NCBI GenBank assembly: GCA_965279705.1
Contig: OZ257257.1
Location: 2,790,001 to 2,854,000, forward strand
Direction of reading: 5' to 3'
DNA length: 64,000 bases
From: Stagnimonas sp965279705
GTDB lineage: Bacteria; Pseudomonadota; Gammaproteobacteria; Nevskiales; Nevskiaceae
Made by a program: the position numbers and the translations under genes. The notes beneath the pieces were generated by a model, which did no database searches, had not been told where the DNA came from, and saw only the letters and a list, made by a program, of their open reading frames with translations. Below are positions 8,055 through 17,500 of this stretch, piece after piece (position 1 is the first letter of the stretch; every line of letters begins with the position of its first letter).

Positions 8055-9023
8055 ATGAGCCAGCCTAGCCCCACCCGCAAGCCCACCCGCGAAAGCGCGC
8101 ACACCGGTTTCATGCGCCATCGCGGCTTCCGCTGGGCCAAGTTCGCATTGCTGCTGTGCATCGCGTCGATTGCCGCCTACATCTGGCACACGCCGCTCGA
8201 TGGCCCCAACGGCGGTAGCTGGCTGGGCTACACCCTGGGCGGCATTGCGGCGGCCCTCGTGGTGTTTCTCGCCTGGCTCGGCGTGCGCAAACGGCGCTAC
8301 CGCTCCAGCCTCGGCACGCTCAAGGGCTGGACCTCCGCACATGTTTATCTCGGCCTGGCACTGGTGCTGATTGCCACGCTGCACTCCGGCTTTCAGTTCG
8401 GCCTCAACATCCATACGCTGGCCTACGCGCTGATGGTGTTGGTGGTGGTCTCCGGCATCTACGGCATCGTGGTCTACGCCAAGTTGCCGCAAGAGATCGC
8501 CCGCCTGCGCGAAGGCTCGACCCGCGATGCCTGGATCGAAGAACTGCTGGACCTCAACGACGAGGCGCTGAAACTCTCCGAGCCACTGGGGCCGGACGTG
8601 CATCGCAAGGTGGTGGGTTCGATCGAGAAAGTGCAGATTGGCGGCGGTCTGCGGCGCCAGCTCTATGGCTCGCAAAAACAGAAACGCAGCCTGGAGCAGT
8701 TCAGCAACGCTCTGCAACAGCGCGTAAAAACACTGATCGACAGCGCACCGCCAGAACCCTTCAACCCGAGCAGCACGCAGCAGAGCACGGTGATGTTCAT
8801 GGCCGGGCAGCTCGGCACCGGTGATAAATCCGCGCAAGAGTTACAGCGCCTGCAACAGCTGCTCGACGTGATTGGTCGTCGCAATGCGCTGGCCACGCGT
8901 ATCAATCGCGACATCGCCCTGCACGCACGCTTGCAGGTATGGTTGCTGCTGCATGTGCCGCTGACCTTTGCGCTGATTGCAGCACTGATCGCGCACATTG
9001 TCTCCGTCTTCTTCTACTGGTAG
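8055..9023 (+). CDS. diheme cytochrome b-like inner-membrane protein
   Basis: A 322-aa membrane protein with predicted helices near residues 28-44, 59-78, 97-112, 120-141 and 296-320, and a ~150-residue cytosolic-looking loop between the fourth and fifth. Two helices each carry a His-x13-His pair: H96/H110 and H300/H314. This is the classic spacing for bis-His coordination of two stacked b hemes across a bilayer, as in bc1 cytochrome b and related quinone-reactive anchors. It sits 18 nt downstream of the Fe-S fusion and 6 nt upstream of an inner-membrane-anchored decaheme cytochrome, so it is the natural trans-membrane electron bridge. I cannot assign a named family. Confidence 0.75.
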   Translation: MSQPSPTRKPTRESAHTGFMRHRGFRWAKFALLLCIASIAAYIWHTPLDGPNGGSWLGYTLGGIAAALVVFLAWLGVRKRRYRSSLGTLKGWTSAHVYLGLALVLIATLHSGFQFGLNIHTLAYALMVLVVVSGIYGIVVYAKLPQEIARLREGSTRDAWIEELLDLNDEALKLSEPLGPDVHRKVVGSIEKVQIGGGLRRQLYGSQKQKRSLEQFSNALQQRVKTLIDSAPPEPFNPSSTQQSTVMFMAGQLGTGDKSAQELQRLQQLLDVIGRRNALATRINRDIALHARLQVWLLLHVPLTFALIAALIAHIVSVFFYW

Positions 9024-9029
9024 CGCGCC

Positions 9030-10760
9030 ATGAAAGTGCTGCTGCGCACCATCGAGTCGCCCAACGCCCCCGCCATCGAACGGCGGCTGGATCTCACCGT
9101 TCTCAAGATCGGCCGCGGCAGCGATCAGGACCTGGTGCTGGGCGATCAGCGCCTCGCACTCGCACATGCCGAGCTGATACCGCACAAGGGTCTGCTGGGC
9201 CCGGCGATACGGCTCGAAGCCAAGGCGCGCATGGGCGTCAAGGTCAACGGCACACCGCAGGTGAGCGACACGCTCAAGCCCGGCGACGTGCTCGATTTCG
9301 GCCGCTACTCGCTCACTGTCGGCAAGCCAATTGAAGGCTGCGATCTGGTGCTGACGCTGGCGCAGCGCCTCGCCGCGCACGAGGAACGCAGTGCCCGCAA
9401 AGCGGCGTTCAAGACCACGCTGGCAGACACTGGCTGGTCGCGCCGCCGCCTGTCGTGGTTGCTGTTCGGGCTGTTCGCACTGGTGACCTTGGGCTGGCCG
9501 ATGCTGCGCTATTTTCAGCAACCGCCGGTGCCGGTTGCCGCCGAGCGCACGACCGTGCCCAGCCGCGAACTCAAGGCCGACATCCTGTGGAACTCCGGCC
9601 CGCTCAGTAGCGCGCATCAGGCCCTCGCGGCCGATTGTGGCGTCTGTCATCAGCAGCCCTTCGTGCAGGTGCGTGATGAAAGCTGCAAGGGCTGCCATGC
9701 CGATTTGCGCGACCATGCCAAGTCCAGCAAGGTCGCCGCACAACACCCCTTTGCCGAACAACGCTGCACCGACTGCCACCGCGAGCACAATGGCCCGCAC
9801 GGGCTGATCCCCAGTGCCAATGCGGCCTGCACGGTGTGCCATGCCAAGCCCGAAGCCCTGCCGGGCAAGCCGGGGCTGCCCACGGCTGATTTCAGCACCG
9901 CACACCCGGCCTTCCTGCTCAAGCTCGCGCGCCGTGCCCCGCCCGGTGCGAAGGAACCCTTCATCTGGCAGGACGTGCGCCAGGGCACGCCCGAAGCATT
10001 GCACCAAGACACCGGCCTCAAGTTTCCGCACGATGTGCACCTGCTCAAGCAGGGTATCGACGCACCCGAAGGCAAGCGCATGCTCGAATGCGCCAGCTGC
10101 CACCAGCCCACCGCCGACCGCGCCGGCTTTTTACCGGTGACGATGGAAACCCATTGCGCGGATTGCCATCGCCTGGACTTTGATCCACAAGCCCCAGAGC
10201 GCCTGCTGCCGCATGGCGACCCCGATGCCGTGGTGCAATCCGTGCGCGACCATTACGCACGGCTGGCACTCGCAGGCGGTGTCGTCACCGCCGGCGCGCC
10301 GGCGGTGGTGCGCGAACGTCATCGCCCTGGTGAAACGCTGTCGGCCACTCATGCTAAGGCGGCCTTGCAATGGGCCGATGCCGAAGCACAGAAAACACTG
10401 ACCGATGTGTTCGAAAAGCGCACCTGCTTCGTCTGCCACAACGTCAGCCGCCGCAGCGACGACGCCATGCGCTGGCAGATCGCACCCGTGGCCGCGCAAA
10501 AGCCGGCCTTCAGCGCGCTGGTGTTCCCGCATGGGGCGCACCAGACCGAGCCCTGCAGCAGCTGCCACGCCAGTGCCAGCTCCAAGCATTCTGAAGACGT
10601 GCTGCTGCCCGACATCAAAATCTGCCGCGACTGCCACGGTGATACCGGCGCGATGACCGAGACGGCCTCGTCCTGCCAGTCCTGCCACGTCTATCACCTC
10701 AAGCCCGACACGCTGTTGCCGCCGCACCACGCCAACGCGCAGGCCGCGAGCGCACCGTGA
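9030..10760 (+). CDS. FHA domain - TM - decaheme c-type cytochrome fusion
   Basis: A 576-aa protein combining signalling and electron-transfer parts. Residues ~26-97 form a forkhead-associated fold (IGRGSDQDLVLGD, then LALAHAEL), normally a phosphothreonine reader. One TM helix follows at ~141-159 after an RRR stop-transfer signal, which puts FHA in the cytoplasm and the rest in the periplasm. Ten CxxCH sites are at C203, C219, C246, C267, C354, C376, C466, C509, C532 and C549, arranged like class III/NapC-type multiheme modules. It would take electrons from the diheme b protein and relay them across the periplasm. An FHA domain fused to a decaheme cytochrome is unusual; FHA could recruit a phosphoprotein or assemble the cytosolic oxidoreductase. 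Confidence 0.85.
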   Translation: MKVLLRTIESPNAPAIERRLDLTVLKIGRGSDQDLVLGDQRLALAHAELIPHKGLLGPAIRLEAKARMGVKVNGTPQVSDTLKPGDVLDFGRYSLTVGKPIEGCDLVLTLAQRLAAHEERSARKAAFKTTLADTGWSRRRLSWLLFGLFALVTLGWPMLRYFQQPPVPVAAERTTVPSRELKADILWNSGPLSSAHQALAADCGVCHQQPFVQVRDESCKGCHADLRDHAKSSKVAAQHPFAEQRCTDCHREHNGPHGLIPSANAACTVCHAKPEALPGKPGLPTADFSTAHPAFLLKLARRAPPGAKEPFIWQDVRQGTPEALHQDTGLKFPHDVHLLKQGIDAPEGKRMLECASCHQPTADRAGFLPVTMETHCADCHRLDFDPQAPERLLPHGDPDAVVQSVRDHYARLALAGGVVTAGAPAVVRERHRPGETLSATHAKAALQWADAEAQKTLTDVFEKRTCFVCHNVSRRSDDAMRWQIAPVAAQKPAFSALVFPHGAHQTEPCSSCHASASSKHSEDVLLPDIKICRDCHGDTGAMTETASSCQSCHVYHLKPDTLLPPHHANAQAASAP

Positions 10761-12715
10761 AACAGCTCTGGTCCGCGCTGCTGCTCACCACCGCGCTCGC
10801 GGCCTTGAGCAGCTGTGGCGGTGGTGGGCTGGACACCAGCACCTGCACCGGCAGCTGCGGCGGCGCACTGCCACCGCGTCTCGAGGTGAGCGATGTGCAG
10901 CTGGTGCTGGCACAGGCCATCAGCGAGGCACAGGCGCGCAACGCCAAGGCGACGATCGCGGTGGTCGATCGCGTCGGCAATGTGCTCGGCGTCTTCCGCA
11001 TGACCGGTGCGGACGTGAGCATCACCATCAGCAGCGGTAGTGGCGTCACCGGCGGGCTTGAAGCTGTGAGCGTCATCCCCGACTCGCTGGTCGCCATCAG
11101 CAAGGCTGTGACGGGTGCGTTTCTCTCGACCGAGGGCAACGCCTTCAGCACCCGCACCGCGAGCCAGATCGTGCAGCAGTTCTTCAACGTCGGTGAAACC
11201 GGCCAGCCGAGCGGCCCACTGTTCGGCGTGCAGTTTTCGTCGATGGCCTGTTCGGACCTGATGCGTCGCGTCTCGGCGATCCGCCCCAGCGCCGGCCCGC
11301 AGCGCAGCCCGCTCGGGCTCTCGGCGGATGCGGGCGGTTTCCCGCTCTATCGCGCCGGTGTGGTAGTGGGCGGCGTCGGCGTGATTGCCGACTCGGTGTA
11401 TGGCGCCGATCTCAATATCCGCGATACCGATCGCGATCTCGACGAGCAGATCGCCCTCGCTGCGCAGCGTGGCTTCGAGCCGCCCGAAGATCGCCGCGCC
11501 GACCGCATCACCGTCGATGGCAAAACCCTTCGCTACAGCGATGCGACGCCGGCCGATCTGCTCACCGCTGCCAGCAGCGCACCTGCTTTTGCCAGCCTCG
11601 ACGTCAATACCGGCGCACGCCTAGCGGTGCGCGGCTACATGGCCAGCGGCGACAGCAGCTTGCGCGCCGGTACGCGTTTTGGTCTGGCGGAATCCGGCAT
11701 CCGCCTCGCAAGCCAACCAGCCCTCGCTGTACTCGATGGCTTCGTGCTGGTGGACGACAGCAATACCGAACGCTTCGCGCCCAAACCCGGCACCGACGCC
11801 GCAAGCCTGGGCACCACCGCGCCCCTGGCGGCACCCGAGGTGCAAGTGGTGCTCGAAGAAGCCTTGCGCGTTGCCAATCGCGAGCGCGCGCAAATCCGCA
11901 GGCCGCTCTCCTCACAGGCCCGCGTGACGATCTCGGTGACGGATACACACGGCACGATTCTCGGCCTCGTCCGCAGCCGCGACGCGCCGCTGTTCGGCAC
12001 CGATGTGTCACTGCAGAAGGCGCGCAGCGTCGCGTTTTTCAGCAACCCCGCAGCGGCGGCCGATCTCGCCGCCACACCCGACACGCAGTACCTCGCCGCG
12101 GGCGAAACCGCCAGCATTGCCGACTATCTGCCGGCCATTCGCAGCTTTTTGAATCAGCCCACTGCACTGGCCGATGGCGCCTACGCCTATGGCAACCGCA
12201 GCCTCGGCAACGTGACGCGTCCGTACTTCCCCGATGGGGTGCCGGATGCCGAGCAGGGGCCGCTCTCAAAACCCATCGCGGCCTGGAGCATTTTCTCCAC
12301 CGGCCTGCAGCTCGACCTTGCCAACTCCGCCATCATCAAGCATTCGGTGTTTGTGCTGGGTGGCGGCAGCGATGTGACCCCAGGCAGTTGCACCGCGCTG
12401 CCCAATGCGCCGGGTGCAGCGATGTCGCGACTCGCCAACGGCTTGCAGATTTTTGCCGGTGGCGTGCCGATCTATCGGGGCAACAGACTCGTGGGTGCGA
12501 TTGGCATCTCCGGCGATGGCATCGACCAGGACGACATGGTCGCCTTCCTCGGTTTGCACAATGCAGGCGTGCGCCTTGGCGGTGTGATTGGCAATGCACC
12601 GATGGCGATGCGTGCCGATACCATCGAACACAACGGCAGCCGCCTGCGCTACGCGCAGTGCCCGCAGGCGCCCTTCATCGACAGCAACGAGCAGCGACCA
12701 TGCGAGGGCAAGTGA
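10757..12715 (+). CDS. lipoprotein with two GlcG/HbpS-like (heme-degrading superfamily) domains
   Basis: A 652-aa lipoprotein. The N-terminal signal ends in lipobox LSSC followed by GGGG, so the chain is lipid-anchored at Cys20 (no Asp at +2, hence outer membrane is likely). Two repeats of the GlcG/HbpS-like (DUF336) pattern are visible: VQLVLAQAISEAQ followed by TIAVVDRVGNVLGVFRM, and VQVVLEEALRVAN followed by TISVTDTHGTILGLVR. Proteins of this fold bind heme or cofactors in some cases. It starts at a GTG overlapping the upstream stop (GTGA) and ends in another GTGA overlap with the porin gene, indicating translational coupling. Its role in the cytochrome system is unknown; heme handling or capping of the outer-membrane complex are guesses. 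Confidence 0.72.
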   Translation: MKQLWSALLLTTALAALSSCGGGGLDTSTCTGSCGGALPPRLEVSDVQLVLAQAISEAQARNAKATIAVVDRVGNVLGVFRMTGADVSITISSGSGVTGGLEAVSVIPDSLVAISKAVTGAFLSTEGNAFSTRTASQIVQQFFNVGETGQPSGPLFGVQFSSMACSDLMRRVSAIRPSAGPQRSPLGLSADAGGFPLYRAGVVVGGVGVIADSVYGADLNIRDTDRDLDEQIALAAQRGFEPPEDRRADRITVDGKTLRYSDATPADLLTAASSAPAFASLDVNTGARLAVRGYMASGDSSLRAGTRFGLAESGIRLASQPALAVLDGFVLVDDSNTERFAPKPGTDAASLGTTAPLAAPEVQVVLEEALRVANRERAQIRRPLSSQARVTISVTDTHGTILGLVRSRDAPLFGTDVSLQKARSVAFFSNPAAAADLAATPDTQYLAAGETASIADYLPAIRSFLNQPTALADGAYAYGNRSLGNVTRPYFPDGVPDAEQGPLSKPIAAWSIFSTGLQLDLANSAIIKHSVFVLGGGSDVTPGSCTALPNAPGAAMSRLANGLQIFAGGVPIYRGNRLVGAIGISGDGIDQDDMVAFLGLHNAGVRLGGVIGNAPMAMRADTIEHNGSRLRYAQCPQAPFIDSNEQRPCEGK

Positions 12716-14493
12716 AGCGCGCGCTGGGCCTGACCCTGCTACTGACGGCGCTCACCGCAGCGGCGCAGACCGAACCAGCACCAGAGCCAGCGCCCGACGA
12801 AACACCGAGCGAGCGCCGCCGCCCTGACCGCGATGCGCCCGCACCGGTAGCAGCTGAAGACGTATCGGTAGATCTCAATGCCCGTTCGGGATTAATGCCC
12901 GTGCGCCCCATCGAGAACTGGCAGCCCACGCAGGGTGCACCAGTGCCCGACCGCTGGCGGCTGATCAGCAATCTCGGTGTGATGAAGGATCAGATCCTCA
13001 ACCCCTACACCCAGAACACGCTCAAGGGCGACAAGCCGGTGTTCGGGCACGATGGCTTCTTGGTGCTGTCGACAATTTCGGACACCGTGTTCGAGCCGCG
13101 CAGCATTCCCACGCCGGTCGCACCGCAGGCGCCGGATCGCGCAGGTGCGAACGGCATCTTCGGTGGCGACACGCAGAACGCCTTCCTGCAAAGCGTGATC
13201 GTGAGTCTGGTGTATCTCAAGGGCGACACCACCTTTCGCCCGCCGGATATCGAGCTGCACGTCACGCCGGTGTTCAACTTCAATCACGTGCATGTGCAGG
13301 AAAACCGCGCGCTGCGCGTCGACCCGCGCGAGTCCACCACGCGGCGCGAGACCTTCATCGGTATGCAGGAACTCTTCGCCGACTATCACCTGCGTAACGT
13401 CAGTGACCGCTATGACTTCGACAGCGTGCGCTTCGGCATCCAGCCCATCTCGCTCGACTTTCGCGGCTTCCTGTTTCAGGACGTGCCGCTCTCCGCGCGC
13501 CTGTTCGGCACCCGCGACAACAACCGCTGGCAGTACAACCTGCTGTGGGCGCGCCGGCTGGAGAAAGACACCAACAGTGGGCTGAACGCCATCAATCGCC
13601 CGCTACGCGAAGACGATGTGTTTGCCGCCAATCTCTATCGGCAGGATTGGCCCGTGCTGGGCTTCACCAGCCAGGCCGTGGTGGCCCACAACCGCAATCG
13701 CGAGAGCGGTGACTTTTACTTCGATCGCAACGGCTTCCTGGCGCGGCCCGCTTCGCTCGGTACCGAGCGCGGGCGTAACTATCAGGTGACATATCTGGGC
13801 TTGAACGGCGACGGTCACTTTGGACGCGACAACCTCACCGCCTCGGCGTACCTCGCCACCGGCCACGAAGACCACGGCGTGTTCCGCAACGAGGCGCGCG
13901 ACATTCTGGCTGGCTTCGCCGCTGCCGAGTGGTCGCGCGACTACAACTGGATTCGCGCCCGCGTCTCGGCCTTGTGGGCGAGCGGTGACGACGACCCGTA
14001 CGACAACACCGCCAATGGCTTCGACGCGGTGTTCGAGAACCCGATCATTGCCGGTGCCGACAGCAGCTACTGGATTCGCCAAGGCGTGCCGCTGATTGGC
14101 GGCGGCGGTGTGACGCTCTCGACCCGCAATGGCGTGCTCAACAACCTGCGCACCAGCAAGGAACATGGGCAGAGCAATTTCACCAATCCCGGCACCGTGC
14201 TGCTGGGCTTGGGCGGTGACTTCGATCTGACCCCAGAGCTGCGGCTCTCGACCAACGTCAATCATCTCTGGTTTGCGGACACGACGGTGCTCGAAGTCGC
14301 GCGCAATCAAGGCGGACTCTCAAAGGACATCGGCTGGGATCTGTCGACGGCACTGATCTGGCGGCCCTTCCAGACCCAGAATGCGGTGCTGCGACTCTCC
14401 TATGCGCAGCTGCTGCCGGGTGCGGGTTTCAAGGCGCTATTCCCGAACGACGACGCGTATTCGCTGCTGGCGAATGTGACGTTCACTTATTGA
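12712..14493 (+). CDS. outer-membrane beta-barrel (porin-like), candidate cytochrome conduit barrel
   Basis: A 593-aa secreted protein. From the GTG in the GTGA overlap it opens with a clean signal peptide (MKRALGLTLLLTALTAAAQ), then a Pro/Glu/Arg-rich periplasmic segment (~20-60), then repeated amphipathic beta strands ending in LLANVTFTY, a C-terminal aromatic typical of outer-membrane barrels. An in-frame ATG 12 nt upstream is an alternative start. The length is in the range of MtrB/PioB-type decaheme-sheathing barrels, and the gene lies between decaheme cytochrome genes. I saw none of the N-terminal CxxC described for MtrB, so the analogy is positional rather than demonstrated homology. 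Other possibilities are an alginate-export-like or general porin. Confidence 0.68.
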   Translation: MKRALGLTLLLTALTAAAQTEPAPEPAPDETPSERRRPDRDAPAPVAAEDVSVDLNARSGLMPVRPIENWQPTQGAPVPDRWRLISNLGVMKDQILNPYTQNTLKGDKPVFGHDGFLVLSTISDTVFEPRSIPTPVAPQAPDRAGANGIFGGDTQNAFLQSVIVSLVYLKGDTTFRPPDIELHVTPVFNFNHVHVQENRALRVDPRESTTRRETFIGMQELFADYHLRNVSDRYDFDSVRFGIQPISLDFRGFLFQDVPLSARLFGTRDNNRWQYNLLWARRLEKDTNSGLNAINRPLREDDVFAANLYRQDWPVLGFTSQAVVAHNRNRESGDFYFDRNGFLARPASLGTERGRNYQVTYLGLNGDGHFGRDNLTASAYLATGHEDHGVFRNEARDILAGFAAAEWSRDYNWIRARVSALWASGDDDPYDNTANGFDAVFENPIIAGADSSYWIRQGVPLIGGGGVTLSTRNGVLNNLRTSKEHGQSNFTNPGTVLLGLGGDFDLTPELRLSTNVNHLWFADTTVLEVARNQGGLSKDIGWDLSTALIWRPFQTQNAVLRLSYAQLLPGAGFKALFPNDDAYSLLANVTFTY

Positions 14494-14503
14494 GCGCGCC
14501 GCT

Positions 14504-17500
14504 ATGAAATCACTCTCCTCTCGCGTACTCATCATCACATCCGTATTGATCTGTTGCGCATCGTTTGCGCAGGCCAGCGACGCCGGACATACAGCCGAGC
14601 GCAGCTACCACCCTACGCCTGCCGCACCGGTGAGCCAATCAACCGCTGATGCGAAGACGAAGTCCGCCGGCTGCACCAGCTGCCACACCGACACCGACCA
14701 GCTCTCGATGCACAGCAATCCCGGCGTGGTGCTGGGCTGCACCGATTGCCACGGCGGCGATGCGAAGGTGACCTTGGCAAGTGGCATCACGCGGCCTGAG
14801 CTGGCCTACACGGAAGCGATGGACGCGGCACATGTGCTGCCGCTGTGGCCGGCCTCATGGAAGGGCAGCGGCAATCCCAAGTCCAACTTCACGCAGATCA
14901 ACCGCGAATCGCCCGAGTTCATCCGCTTCGTGAACCCCGGCGACTACCGCGTGGCGGACCTCGCCTGCGGCGCCTGCCACCAGCCGGTGATCGAGGCGAG
15001 TCGCCGCAGCCTGATGAGCACGGGCGCGATGTTCTGGGAGGGTGCGAGTTACAACAACGGCATCCTGCCCAACAAGCGCAGCGTCACAGGCGAGAGCTAC
15101 GCGGCCGCCGGAAGTGCGGCGGCCTTCCCCAACAACCACGTGCTGCCGCTGAAGAGCGAGCTGCTCGACAAGGCGGCGGCGGAGCTGGGGCCCAAGCCAG
15201 AAGAGACGCTGGTGTATTTGCCCGCCGCCATCAGCAACCCGGTGGCGGTGGACGAGAACATGCGTCGCAAGGGAATCATCGAGACGCTCTATCCCCTGCC
15301 CGCCTGGGAGGTCACGCCACCCGCTGATGTGTTCCGCGTGTTCGAGCGCGGCGGGCGCAACATCAACTCGATCTTCCCGGAGACCGGCCTGCCGGATTCG
15401 CTGGGCTTGCTGCAACGGCTTGAAGAACCGGGCCGCCCAGACCTGAAGCAATCCAATCGCGGCCCTGGCACCGGCAACCGCATTGCGGTGCCAGTGCTCA
15501 ATCTGCACAAGACCCGCCTCAACGATCCCTTCCTGTGGTTTCTCGGCACCAACGACCAGCCCGGTGATTACCGCAGCTCGGGCTGCACCGCCTGCCATGT
15601 GGTCTATGCCAACGACCGCGAGCCGAAGCATTCCGGGCCCTACGCGAAGTTCGGCCACGGCGGCACGACGCAGACGAAAGACCCGACCATCCCCCGCAAC
15701 GAGCCGGGCCACCCGCTGCAACATGCCTTCACGCGCGCCATCCCCACCGCGCAGTGCATGACCTGCCACATGCACCAGCCGAACATGTTCATGAACTCCA
15801 TGCTCGGCTACACGATGTGGGACTACGAGAGCGATGCGCCGCGCATGTGGCCGGAGAAGCAGAAGTATCCGACCGATGCCGAAATCCACGCTATCAACGA
15901 CCGCAACCCCGAAGAAGCAGCGACGCGCGGGCTGTGGGGCGATACCGATTTTCTGGCGAAGGTCTGGGACAAGAACCCGGAGATGAAAGACACCCAGTTC
16001 GCCGACTACCACGGCCACGGCTGGAACTTTCGCGCCGTCTACAAGCGCGACAAGAAGGGCAATCTGCTCGATGCCGAAGGTGCAAAGGTCGCCGACGACG
16101 ACCCGCAGAAGTTCAAGAAGTCGGTGCATCTGTCGAGCATCCATGTCGACAAGGGCATGCAGTGCGTCGACTGCCACTTCTCGCAGGACATGCACGGCAA
16201 CGGCCATATCGCGGGCGAGGTGGCGCAGGCCATCGAGATCGAATGTCAGGACTGCCACGGCACGGTGGATCGCTACCCCTCACTCAAGACCAGCGGCCCG
16301 GCAGCCCCACCCGGCGGCACCGACATGGCGAACAAGCGCGTGCAGGATGGGCGCTTAAGGTTCGAGTGGATCGGCGGCAAGCTCTGGCAGCGCAGCAGCG
16401 TAACGCCGGGCATGGAGTGGGAAATCCACCTGGTGAAGGACTCGGTGATACCCGGCAACGCGCACTACAACGCCAAGGCCGCACGCGCGAAACTCATGGC
16501 GCGTGACACCAAGAACTTCCGCTTCGGTGGCACTGTGAAACCGGCTGATCGCGCGCACAAAGACGAAGAGATCATGTGCGTCACCTGCCACAGCAGTTGG
16601 ACCACGAGTTGCTTCGGCTGCCACCTGCCGATCCAGGCCAACTGGAAGACCGAGCGCAAGCATTTTGAAGGCGGCGAGTCGCGCAACTTTGCGACCTACA
16701 ACCCGCAGGTGGCGCGCGATGATTTCTTCATGCTCGGCAAGCACGGTGAGGTGAAGGGCAATCGCATCGCGCCCATTCGCTCCTCGTCGGGCTTGGTGCT
16801 GTCATCCACCAACAGCAACCGCGAGAAGATCTACATCCAGCAGCAGCCGGTGTCGTCCAGCGGCTTCTCGAGCCAAGCCTTCGCGCCGCACTACCCGCAC
16901 ACCGAGCGCACCACCGAGACCAAGACCTGCTCGGATTGCCACCTCTCACAAGCCAATGACAACAACGCCTGGATGGCCTCGCTGGTGGGGCTGGGCACCA
17001 ACTTCGTCAACTTCATCGGCTATCACGCCTGGGCCGGCAGTAGCGAGGGAGTCGATGCCGTGCAGGTCACCGAATGGGACGAGCCGCAGGCGGTGATTGG
17101 TAGCTATCTGCATCGCTACGCCTACCCGGATTGGTATGCGGCGCACGAAGCGCGCGGCCGCCGGCTGACGACAGCACACAGCAACGGTAGCGGCGAGCCA
17201 GTGCGCTGCCTGCAACTGCGCGGCGAGTATCTCTATGCCGCCGAAGGCGCTAAGGGCATGCAGGCCTACGATGCCGCGAGCATCGCCAACAAGGGCTTCT
17301 CGCAGAGGCTGATCACCGCACCGTTCTCGCCGCTGGGCCACGACACGCACGTCGCCTCGAAGGACGCGCGCTGTGTGGTGCTACCCACCAACCAACCGAT
17401 CAATCCGCTGCGCAATGCCGATGCAGCGGTGCGCGAAAAGAATCAGGAGCAGGCCATGCACCCGCTCTACCACTACGCGCTGATTGCGGATGCGGTCGAA

